From positions 682,001 through 746,000 of the forward strand of contig NZ_JAFMSX010000001.1 in assembly GCF_017916425.1 (NCBI RefSeq): 64,000 nucleotides of DNA, in the 5' to 3' direction. This DNA comes from Nocardioides sp. SYSU D00065 (GTDB lineage: Bacteria > Actinomycetota > Actinomycetes > Propionibacteriales > Nocardioidaceae). Both the position numbers and the translations under genes were made by a program. The notes under the pieces were generated by a model, which was not told where the DNA came from, did no database searches, and worked only from the letters and a program-made list of their open reading frames with translations. Each line of letters starts with the position of its first letter. Position 1 is the first letter of the stretch. Of this stretch, positions 8,757 to 16,500 are shown piece after piece.

Positions 8757-9458
8757 TCAGGACAGGCTCGTGGCGAACGCCACGACCTCCTCGGCGAAGG
8801 CCTCGGGCCGGTCCAGGTTCGACAGGTGGGACGCCCCTGCGATCGTCCGCACCCGTGCGTGCGGCAGCACCCGCAGCACGCTGCGGACGCCCAGCCGGAA
8901 CTGGTCCCACTGGCCGTTGAGCACCAGGACCGGGCACTGCAGGCCCTGCAGCATGGCGGGCCGGCAGTGCGTCATGACGGCGCGCCACGCGTCGGGCGTC
9001 GGCGTGAAGTAGTAGCCGTCGGCGATCACCGGCTCGATGAGCTCGGCCGGATAGAGGCGGCGCAGCACGCGGTTGTTGAACCGCGTCATCCGGTCCGGCC
9101 CGATCCGCTCGGTGACGGCAGCCACGACCCGGTACGCGGCCGCGCCGGGACCGGTCGGCGTCGCGCTGCACCCGGCCAGGACCAGGCCGTCGAGACGCGC
9201 CCCGCGCTCGGCGGCGTACGCCATGGCGACGTAGCCGCCCAGCGAGTGCCCGACCAGGACGACGGGCGCGCCGGCCGGCGCCGCGTCGAAGGCCTCGTCG
9301 ATCACCTCGACGCACCGGGCGAGGGTGAACCGCTCGCCGTCCCGGCTGCCGTGGCCGGGCAGGTCGACGAGACCCACGCTGACCGCACCCTCCAGCAGCG
9401 GCAGCCACTGCGAGCTGGCGAGGCGGGAGCCGTGCACGAGGACGAGGTGCGGACGCAC
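8757..9458 (-). CDS. Alpha/beta hydrolase
   Basis: 233 aa. The oxyanion HG motif is VLVHGSR, the nucleophile elbow is VGHSLGGY (Ser near residue 80), the acid is Asp in GQWDQFR and the base is His in GASHLSN, so the triad is complete. A cap domain lies between about 115 and 170. Substrate is unknown. A longer in-frame extension would run into the tRNA-Arg gene, so the GTG at 9458 is taken as start, preceded by GAGGTGG. It converges with the DAACS transporter, 35 bp apart. Confidence 0.82.
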   Translation of the reverse strand: MRPHLVLVHGSRLASSQWLPLLEGAVSVGLVDLPGHGSRDGERFTLARCVEVIDEAFDAAPAGAPVVLVGHSLGGYVAMAYAAERGARLDGLVLAGCSATPTGPGAAAYRVVAAVTERIGPDRMTRFNNRVLRRLYPAELIEPVIADGYYFTPTPDAWRAVMTHCRPAMLQGLQCPVLVLNGQWDQFRLGVRSVLRVLPHARVRTIAGASHLSNLDRPEAFAEEVVAFATSLS

Positions 9459-9515
9459 GGGTCGAGGATGCCACCTCGCGAGGGCGCCGCAGCGGCTGGG
9501 ATACTGCTGCCGCCA

Positions 9516-9589
9516 GCCCCCGTAGCTCAGCTGGATAGAGCGGCGGCCTTCTAATCCGCGGGTCACAGGTTCGAATCCTGTCGGGGGCG
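9516..9589 (+). tRNA. tRNA-Arg (anticodon UCU)
   Basis: A full cloverleaf: acceptor GCCCCCG/CGGGGGC, D-stem GCTC/GAGC, anticodon loop CTTCTAA, T-arm CAGGTTCGAATCCTG, discriminator G. CCA is not encoded. The 31:39 pair is C-U, a mismatch at the top of the anticodon stem. GATACT at 9500-9505 could be the -10 element. Confidence 0.93.
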
Positions 9590-9657
9590 CCGATGCACGA
9601 CGGCCCCTTCCCTCCTAGGGGTGGAGGCCCGGTCATACGGCCCTCGGCCGCGGGTAC

Positions 9658-9677
9658 GGGTGCGAGTCCTGGCACCC
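9658..9677 (+). promoter_or_regulatory. Hairpin in the leader of a small membrane protein gene
   Basis: GGGTGC (9658-9663) and GCACCC (9672-9677) form a 6-bp stem with an 8-nt loop between tRNA-Arg and the small gene at 9696. It ends 18 nt before the ATG and just upstream of GAAGGCAAGG, so it could tune translation. Function is unproven. Confidence 0.35.
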
Positions 9678-9695
9678 ACCGAAGGCAAGGCCCCC

Positions 9696-9848
9696 ATGAC
9701 CAACGACTTGGACACAGGTCTCCTCACCGTGCTCGGCGTGCTCGCCGGGATCGCTGCCCTGCTGTTCCTCCTCGCGGCGATGGACCCGACGAACCTGCGC
9801 CGCCCCAAGCCGGCGCACCGCGCAGCGCGCACCCGCGTCGACTCCTGA
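9696..9848 (+). CDS. Small single-span membrane protein
   Basis: 50 aa: a short polar N-terminus (MTNDLDTG), one hydrophobic helix (LLTVLGVLAGIAALLFLLAA) and a basic tail rich in Arg/Lys/Ala, so it should sit N-out/C-in by the positive-inside rule. No family is recognised. The start is supported by a good ribosome-binding site (GAAGGCAAGG) 5 nt before the ATG. It lies directly downstream of tRNA-Arg on the same strand and may be read from the tRNA promoter. Confidence 0.6.
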   Translation: MTNDLDTGLLTVLGVLAGIAALLFLLAAMDPTNLRRPKPAHRAARTRVDS

Positions 9849-9880
9849 CCGGCGCCCTCCCGGCTGATCGACGCGAGCGG

Positions 9881-10942
9881 CTAGGGCTGCTGGTCGGGCG
9901 TCGGGGGGCGAGCGCCTGACGCGCTGCCGCTCGTCGCGACGTACGCGTCGATCTCGGCGCCGACTCGCGCCTTCACCTCCGCCGGTGCGAACGACGCCTC
10001 GACCGCCGCCCGGGCCAGGTTTGCGACGCCGCTCTCGTCCAGCCCGAGCAGGCCCGCGGCGACCTCGTAGTCGTGGTTCAGCGTGGTCGCGAACATCGGC
10101 GGGTCGTCGGAGTTGATGGTCACCGTCACGCCCGCCTCGACGAACGCGCGGACGGGATGGTCCTCGATCCGGGCGACGGCCCGGGTCGCGACGTTGGAGG
10201 TCGGGCACACCTCCAGCACGACGCCGGACTCGGCGAGGTGGGCGAGCAGCGCCGGGTCCTGCGCGGCCGAGGTCCCGTGGCCGATGCGCTCGGCGCCCAG
10301 CAGCCGCACCGCGTCCCAGACGGTGTCGGGCCCAGTGGTCTCGCCGGCGTGCGGCACCGAGTGGAGCCCCGCGGCACGGGCGGTGTCGAAGTGGTGCTGG
10401 AACTGCGCACGGGGCACGCCGATCTCCGGCCCGCCGAGCCCGAAGCCCACCAGGGCGTCGGTGCGGTGCTCGAGCGCGTACGTCAGCGTGGCGTCGGCCG
10501 CCGGGACCCCCAGCTCGCCGGGGATGTCGTAGATCCAGCGCAGGACCAGGCCGAAGTCCCGCTCCGCGGCGACCCGCGCGTCCTCGATGGCCTCGGTGTA
10601 GTCCTCGATCGCGATGCCGCGCAGCACCGAGGTGTACGGCGTGCAGGTCAGCTCGGCGTACCGGAGGTGCTGGCCCTCGGCCATCTCCCGCGCCACCTCG
10701 TAGGTCAGCAGCCGCACGTCCTCCGGCTTCCGGACGAGGTCGACGACCGCGAGGTAGACCTCCACGAAGTGGGCGAAGTCGCGGAACGTGAAGAACCGCC
10801 GAAGCTCGTCGAGGTCGTGGGGTACGCCCGCGCCGGGATGGCGCGCCGCGAGCTCGGAGACGATCCGCGGCGACGCCGACCCGACGTGGTGCACGTGCAG
10901 CTCGGCCTTGGGCAGGCCGGCGATGAAGTCCTGGAGGCTCAC
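9881..10942 (-). CDS. Adenosine deaminase family enzyme (adenosine or aminodeoxyfutalosine deaminase)
   Basis: 353-aa metal-dependent deaminase of the ADA fold. Zinc and catalytic residues are visible: ELHVHH at residues 13-18, the catalytic His-Glu in SVPHAGET, His in RIGHGTS, and Asp-Asp in INSDDPPMF. The usual HLDGS after the first histidines is replaced by HVGSASP. Streptomyces and Acidothermus members of this COG1816 branch were shown to act on 6-aminodeoxyfutalosine in menaquinone synthesis, so that substrate is possible, but no other mqn gene is in the window. The GTG start follows the upstream DsbA-like gene by 13 bp on the same strand, so the two are probably co-transcribed. Confidence 0.82.
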   Translation of the reverse strand: MSLQDFIAGLPKAELHVHHVGSASPRIVSELAARHPGAGVPHDLDELRRFFTFRDFAHFVEVYLAVVDLVRKPEDVRLLTYEVAREMAEGQHLRYAELTCTPYTSVLRGIAIEDYTEAIEDARVAAERDFGLVLRWIYDIPGELGVPAADATLTYALEHRTDALVGFGLGGPEIGVPRAQFQHHFDTARAAGLHSVPHAGETTGPDTVWDAVRLLGAERIGHGTSAAQDPALLAHLAESGVVLEVCPTSNVATRAVARIEDHPVRAFVEAGVTVTINSDDPPMFATTLNHDYEVAAGLLGLDESGVANLARAAVEASFAPAEVKARVGAEIDAYVATSGSASGARPPTPDQQP

Positions 10943-10955
10943 GCCCCGCAGTGTG

Positions 10956-11744
10956 TCAGTTGGCCGCGCTCGTGCCGGCCAGCATCTGGGTCGCGATCTG
11001 GTTGGGATCACCCGTCACCTGCTCGCCGTCGATCAGCACCGTCGGCGTGCTGTCGATGCCGGCGTCGCCGGCAGCGTCCCCCGCGGCGTCGACCCACCCC
11101 TCGAAGGCCATGTCCTCGATCCCGGCACGCACGTCGTCCTCGCTCGCACCCGCCTCGACGGCCCACTCGACCAGCTGGTCGGAGTCGGGGAAGGGCCCGC
11201 TCTCCGGGGGCTGGTTGGCGAAGAGGAGGTCGTGGTACTCCTTGGCGACCTCCGGCCCGGCCGCGTCGAGCACCACCGCGAAGGCGTTGGCGGCCTCGGG
11301 CGAGTAGTCGCTGAGCCGCGAGAGGAACGGCAGCGGGCGGTACTCGACCTTCACCTCGCCGGCCTCGATCGGGGCGTCGAGCTGGTCGCCGACGGTCTGC
11401 TCGAGCTGCCCGCAGAAGGGGCAGAGGAAGTCCTCGTAGACCACGATCGACTTCGGCGCATCGGCCTCACCGAGGACGAGGCCGTAGTTGTTGCTCGCGC
11501 CCTCCGGGGGCGTGTCGGGCTTGTCCGAGCCGAGCTGGGTGAAGAGGAACCAGCCGCCGACGAGCACCACCACGACGCCGGCGATGAGCCCGAATCGGGT
11601 CAGCTGCTCCTTGCGCTTGGCCGCCCTGCGGCGCTCCTCCGCCTGCGCCTTGGCGCGCTCGGCGCGGGCCTGTCGCTGCTCGCGCCTGGCCTGGGCCGCG
11701 GCCTTGTCCTGCGCCGTCTTGTGCGAGCTCTTCTTCTGCGCCAT
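10956..11744 (-). CDS. Membrane-anchored DsbA-like thioredoxin-fold protein
   Basis: 262 aa. The N-terminal 50 residues are very basic and Lys/Arg/Ala/Gln-rich (probable coiled coil, cytosolic). One membrane helix follows (FGLIAGVVVVLVGGWFLF, ~52-70), then an extracytoplasmic thioredoxin_4 domain. The redox motif CPFC is in YEDFLCPFCGQLE and the cis-proline loop is STPTVLIDG. It should form or isomerise disulfides in exported proteins, like mycobacterial DsbA-like proteins. GGAGGAAG precedes the ATG. It is transcribed ahead of the deaminase gene and divergently from orn. Confidence 0.85.
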   Translation of the reverse strand: MAQKKSSHKTAQDKAAAQARREQRQARAERAKAQAEERRRAAKRKEQLTRFGLIAGVVVVLVGGWFLFTQLGSDKPDTPPEGASNNYGLVLGEADAPKSIVVYEDFLCPFCGQLEQTVGDQLDAPIEAGEVKVEYRPLPFLSRLSDYSPEAANAFAVVLDAAGPEVAKEYHDLLFANQPPESGPFPDSDQLVEWAVEAGASEDDVRAGIEDMAFEGWVDAAGDAAGDAGIDSTPTVLIDGEQVTGDPNQIATQMLAGTSAAN

Positions 11745-11836
11745 CGAGGCTTCCTCCGGGATCAGTGGTCGTACGCCCGCACAGAGTAGGAGGTCAGCCT
11801 GAGCCGAGTCTGAGAGGTCCGCCGCTGCGGACCCCG

Positions 11837-11842
11837 TAGGGT
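11837..11842 (+). promoter_or_regulatory. -10 hexamer TAGGGT of leaderless orn
   Basis: TAGGGT ends 8 nt before the GTG at 11851. No Shine-Dalgarno sequence is seen, so a leaderless mRNA is likely. Confidence 0.5.
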
Positions 11843-11850
11843 TGCCCGTC

Positions 11851-12507
11851 GTGAGCGACAGACTGGTGTGGATCGACTGCGAGATGACCGGCCTCGACCT
11901 GGGCGCCGACGCGCTGATCGAGGTCGCCGCGCTCGTCACGGACTTCGAGCTGAACGTGCTCGGCGAGGGCGTCGACGTCATCATCAAGCCGTCGCAGGAG
12001 GCGCTGGACCAGATGGTCGAGTTCGTGCGCTCCATGCACGAGAAGTCCGGCCTGCTCGACGAGCTCGCCACCGGCACGACGCTCGCCGACGCGCAGGAGC
12101 AGGTGCTGACCCACATCCGAGAGCACTGCCCCGACGGGAGCCGGCCGCCGCTGGCCGGCAACACCGTCGCCACCGACCGCTCCTTCCTGGCCCGGGACAT
12201 GCCGGAGCTGGAGTCGTTCCTGCACTACCGGATCGTCGACGTCTCCTCGATCAAGGAGCTCTCGCGCCGCTGGTACCCGCGCGCCTACTTCGCCGCCCCG
12301 ACCAAGCGTGGCAACCACCGGGCCCTGGCCGACATCCAGGAGAGCATCGAGGAGCTGCGCTACTACCGGGAGGCGGTCTTCGTGCCGCAACCGGGCCCCG
12401 ACAGCGCTCGGGCGCGCGAGATCGCGGCCCGACACGGGGGCCAGCTGACCGGCCTCGGCCAGGCGTCTGGCGCGGATGCCGACCTCGATTCCAACCCTCC
12501 GGCCTGA
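11851..12507 (+). CDS. orn: Oligoribonuclease
   Basis: 218-aa DEDDh 3'-5' exoribonuclease that degrades 2-5 nt RNA ends and pGpG. The acidic residues are Asp and Glu in WIDCEMTGLDL, Asp in NTVATDRSFL, and His/Asp in NHRALADIQES. The ~180-aa core is the usual length; the last ~35 residues are a low-conservation tail common in actinobacteria. The start GTG is chosen over a TTG 9 nt upstream because the TTG overlaps the -10 hexamer. Confidence 0.94.
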   Translation: MSDRLVWIDCEMTGLDLGADALIEVAALVTDFELNVLGEGVDVIIKPSQEALDQMVEFVRSMHEKSGLLDELATGTTLADAQEQVLTHIREHCPDGSRPPLAGNTVATDRSFLARDMPELESFLHYRIVDVSSIKELSRRWYPRAYFAAPTKRGNHRALADIQESIEELRYYREAVFVPQPGPDSARAREIAARHGGQLTGLGQASGADADLDSNPPA

Positions 12508-12551
12508 TTGCCCTACACTTTCCGACGTCTTCGCGCTCGCGCGGAGGACAT

Positions 12552-12628
12552 GGTGGGTATAGCTCAGCTGGTAGAGCGCCGCCTTGTGGTGGCGGATGTC
12601 GCGGGTTCAAGTCCCGTTACTCACCCCA
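12552..12628 (+). tRNA. tRNA-His (anticodon GUG)
   Basis: Acceptor GTGGGTA pairs with TACTCAC, the anticodon loop reads CTTGTGGT, and the T-arm is CGGGTTCAAGTCCCG. G at 12552 is the G-1 that pairs with C73, the hallmark of tRNA-His. CCA is encoded. A possible -10 (TACACT, 12514-12519) lies just after the orn stop. Confidence 0.95.
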
Positions 12629-12632
12629 ACGG

Positions 12633-12671
12633 AAGGCCCCTGACCTGCGGAGACGCCGGTCGGGGGCCTTT
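12633..12671 (+). terminator. Terminator after tRNA-His
   Basis: AAGGCCCC-TGACC pairs with GGTCG-GGGGCCTT, followed by TTT. This is a strong GC stem directly downstream of tRNA-His and also lies beyond the 3' end of the converging DUF4396 gene. Confidence 0.85.
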
Positions 12672-12685
12672 CTCGTCCGTCGGCC

Positions 12686-13387
12686 TCAACGGACACGGGC
12701 GGGGATGAACTCCTGACCTGCCTCCGCGACCCGGACGTGCCCGACGTCGCCCTCCCCGCCCTCGCCGAGGCCAGCGGCGATGGACACCACCAGCCCACCG
12801 AGCATGAACGCGACGACGACACCGACGAGGGTGGGGGTCGACAGCGAGGGGATGAGACGGCGCGCGCCGGTCGCGTGCGCGGCGCCGTGGTACTCGTGCG
12901 TGAGCGCGTGGCCCTTGCCGCGAGCCAGCAGGTAGCGGTTGACGGGGTAGGCGGCCAGGAACGCGGCCGTGAGGGCGATCATCATGCTGACCCAGAACAC
13001 CCAGTTGACGAGCCCCGCCTCCATGGCGCCGGGAACGAGAGCCATGACGGCGTTGTCGACGACCTCCATGGTCGCGATGGACAGCGTGTCGGCGGCGAAG
13101 ACGACCGCCAGTGCGGTCCCGACCCCGAGGCCGGCCTTGACCAGCGGCAGGGCGGAGAGCGTGTAGCCGAACAGGAACGCCAACGACACCGCCAGCACGA
13201 TGGTCCAGCCGGCGCTCAGCCCGATGGCGGTCCCGATCATGAGTCCGGCGATCTCGCCCACCGCGCAGCCGGTGAGGCAGTGCAGGGTGGCGCTGAGCGC
13301 CATCGCGTTGGTGCCGCTCGGGCCGTGGTGAGCGTGGTCGTGGTGAGCGTGGTCGTGCATCTCGGGGCGCTGCGGTGTGCCGGTCAT
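12686..13387 (-). CDS. DUF4396 multi-pass membrane protein with His-rich N-terminus
   Basis: 233 aa. Residues 9-23 are a metal-binding-like cluster (MHDHAHHDHAHHG). Six or so membrane segments follow, with the family pattern ATLHCLTGCAVGEIAG (paired Cys inside a helix), ADTLSIATMEVVDNAV and YPVNRYLLARGKGHA. The family has no proven function, but members often sit near copper-resistance genes. Here a CsoR-type palindrome lies 50 bp upstream, so copper- or thiol-responsive expression and a role in metal handling are inferred. No CsoR or copper ATPase gene is in the window. Confidence 0.8.
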   Translation of the reverse strand: MTGTPQRPEMHDHAHHDHAHHGPSGTNAMALSATLHCLTGCAVGEIAGLMIGTAIGLSAGWTIVLAVSLAFLFGYTLSALPLVKAGLGVGTALAVVFAADTLSIATMEVVDNAVMALVPGAMEAGLVNWVFWVSMMIALTAAFLAAYPVNRYLLARGKGHALTHEYHGAAHATGARRLIPSLSTPTLVGVVVAFMLGGLVVSIAAGLGEGGEGDVGHVRVAEAGQEFIPARVR

Positions 13388-13436
13388 CGGCCTACCTCCG
13401 TCGTCGGTGGGAGCAGTGCGGATGACAACGGAACAG

Positions 13437-13453
13437 ATACCCCCGGGGGGTAT
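13437..13453. promoter_or_regulatory. CsoR-type operator palindrome
   Basis: ATACCCCCGGGGGGTAT is a perfect 17-nt palindrome around a central G. It matches the ATACCCC/GGGGTAT pattern of actinobacterial CsoR (copper-sensing) operators. It lies 50 bp upstream of the DUF4396 start and not near any other gene start, since the other neighbour ends at 13541. Confidence 0.65.
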
Positions 13454-13480
13454 ATTCCCGTTGCTTGCCTCGGGACGTGA

Positions 13481-13510
13481 CGAGCCCCCGGCCGTTCGGC
13501 CGGGGGCTCG
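13481..13510 (-). terminator. Terminator after the giant surface protein gene
   Basis: A perfect 13-bp GC-rich stem (CGAGCCCCCGGCC with its complement) and a 4-nt loop, 30 bp beyond the minus-strand stop at 13541. It lacks a U tract, as is common in actinobacteria. Confidence 0.8.
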
Positions 13511-13540
13511 CTGCTCGCTGCGGCGTCCGCAGCCCGTACG

Positions 13541-16500
13541 TCAGGCCTCCGTACGTCCCGCAGTCCGACCGCGGCGGAGCAGCACGGCTCCTCCCGCCAG
13601 GAGCAGCCCGGCGAGCAGGGCGAGCCACAGCGACGGGCCGCCCAGGTTCGGGATCACCCCGTTGCCGTCCGGTTCGGTCCCGGCGTTCTCGCCGGCCACG
13701 TCGTCCCCGGCGGGGTCGTCCCCGGCCTCGGCGGTGTCGAAGGTGTTGACGACGGTGACGGTCGCCTGCGTGTCGACGACGACGGTGCCGTCGTGCTTCC
13801 CGCTCCCCGACGCGTCCTCCTCGAACGAGACGTCCGCGGCCTTCGGAGCGTCGACCTCGGTGACCGTGCACTCGGCGCCCTTCGGCACGGCGATCTCGCG
13901 CCGCTGCCCGTCCTTGAGCGTGAAGGACGCGTCGCCCTTCCCCAGCTCGACCGGGCCTCGCGCGGTCGTGCAGGTCACCTCGAACGAGTAGGGGCCGGCG
14001 GGGCCGTCCACCACGCGCTTGGCGACGGTCAGCTGCGCCGCGTCGAAGGTGTTGACGACCTCGATCTTGGCACCCTGCTGGGCGAGGAGCGCCGGGGCCG
14101 CCTGTCCGGGATGGCTCACGACCGAGGCGGTCGCACCCCCGGCGTCCGTCTCCTCCGCCCAGCACTCGGCCCCCACCGGGAGGTCGGGCACCCGCACCGG
14201 CTGGCCCGGCGTGACGGTGAACGGCTGGGCGGTCAGGATCGGCGTCCGGGCGCCGCCCTGCGGCAGGACGCAGCTCACGGCGACCTGGTAGGCGCGACCG
14301 GCGGCGTAGGCGGCCGCGTCGCCCGTGACGACCTTGGTGAGGTCGAGCGCCGCGAGGTCGAAGGTGTTGGTGACCTCCAGGCCGAGGGCTTGGAGCTGGT
14401 CGGGCGCTCCGCCGGCGACGACGACCGCGTCGTTCCACGACGAGGCGTTGCTCGCGTGGGAGCTGGCACCGCCGGTGTCGGACTCGTCGGTCCAGCACCG
14501 GGCTCCCAGCGGCAGGAGCAGCGGGTCACCGTCGGCGTCGGCGATCTCCACCTTCTCGCCACCCCGGATCCGCACGGCCGCGGAGTGCAGCACGTTCGCC
14601 GGGTCGTCGACGGCACACGTGACGTCGATGGTGAAGGTCGCTGCGGTGGCGTACGGCTTCGTCGCCCCCTCCCCCGCCAGCGTCTTGGCCAGGCTCAGCG
14701 TCGCCGCCGAGAACTCGTTGGTGAAGGTCGCGCGCACGGTGTTGTCGTCGGCGTTCTCCACCAGGGTGACCGTGACCGGTGCCGGCGTGGCGTCGGCTCC
14801 GCCGTCGTCGGTCTCGCTCACCGTGCACACCGCTCCGACGGGAAGCACCGCGGGCACGTCGGCGACCAGCTCGGTGTCAGCGCCGGACCGCGGGATCTCG
14901 ACGGCGACGGGCGCGATGGCGGTCCCCTCGAACGTGCAGGCCACCTCGTAGCGGAAGGGGCCGGCCGGCAGCGACGCGCCGGCTCCCGTGATCCGCTTCA
15001 GGATCTGCAGGTGCGCCTGCTCGAAGGTGTTGACGACCTCGAGCGTGAGCGGTGCGGTGGCGCCCGGGACGACGAGGACACCGGCCGCGGGCGACACCGC
15101 GGTCGCAGTGGCGCCCCCGTTGTCGCGCTCGCTCGCGGTGCACGTCGCCCCGACGGGTGCGCGCAGGGTCTCGAGGTCGTTGCCGACGAGCTCCACCGTC
15201 GTGGGGAAGCCGGCGGCTGTGACGCCGTCCATGGCGCACGTGACCTCGACGGGGTACGTCGTCGCGGCACCGAACCTGGCTGCTGCCCCGTCGACGGTCT
15301 TGCGGACCCGGACCTCGGCCAAGGGATAGCTGTTGGTGACGGTGACCCTCGCAGCCGGCGCCGGGTCGGGGCCGAGCTGCGGCCGGATCGTCACGACCGC
15401 CGGGTCGTCGAGGGGGTGGTTGGTGACCCCGCCGTGGGCGTCGGCCTCCCACACCCGGCACTCGGCACCACCGGGGATGCCCGTCACGTCGGCACTCTCC
15501 CCGGGACGCAGGGACAGGGTGCCCTCGGCCACGGTCTGCGTCGGGTTGCCGACCGGGTCGATCGTGCACGAGTAGTCGATGTCGAACGCACGGGTCGCGA
15601 CCGGCAGGTCGCCGGGGTTCTCGAGCAGCTGCTTCTCCACGCGCAGGGTGCCGTACGCCATGGCGACGCCGACCTGGATGGGCTCGGTCGGCGGCAGCAC
15701 GCGGCTCGAGCCGTTGGCTCGGCGGGTGGTCTCGGCGTGGCCGAAGGAGTTCCAGGCGATCGTCGGGTCGGTGACCCGCGGGACCTCCAGCGGCGCGTCC
15801 ATCGAGAACACGATGCTGACGCCCTCCCCGGGCGCCAGCGGGGTGTCCCAGTCCACCCGCATCTGGGCGGCGACGGCGTCCTGGCTGTACGGGGCGGACC
15901 ACGTGCCGGGGCCACAACCGTTGCCCATGCCGAGGTCCGCGGTGCACACACCGGCCTCGCTGTCGGCGTAGGTCGTGCTGAGGGTGCCGGCACCGCGCAG
16001 GGACGGGGCGCTGGCCAGCGTCGGGCGCTCGGCCCACTGCGTGCCACGCTCGGCGCCGCTGAGGACGACGCCGTTGTCGCCCTCGACCGGGAACCGGTCG
16101 ATGGCCCGCATCGCCGTCGCCGGCTCGGTGCCGGCGTTGACCATGCGCAGCAGGTAGTCGAAGCGGTCTCCGGGATTGACGAGCGCGACGCAGGGGTAGG
16201 CGGTGTAGGTGCGCCCCGCCTCGGTGCGCGAGGGGCAGCCGGGGTCACCGACCGCGACGGGCTCGAGCGTGCGGTTGTTCCACCAGCCGAGGGCGTCGTT
16301 GCCGGCCACCCACTTGCGTGCCTCGAAGGCGGCGCCGGCCTTGGTGGTCACGGCCGCGCTGTCGGTGCACCAGGTGCCGGTGCCGAAGGCCCCGTCGACC
16401 GACGTGCCCGTCCCGCTGGCGCAGGCCAGCTCGTCGACCGGGGAGCTGACGCCCACCACGTTGCTGCTGACCTGGCCCTCGGTGACGCCCGGCGCCAGGC

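Noticed and set aside
9459..9566. N-terminal extension of the alpha/beta hydrolase to an ATG at 9566
   Set aside because: It would read through the tRNA-Arg gene and adds no conserved sequence.
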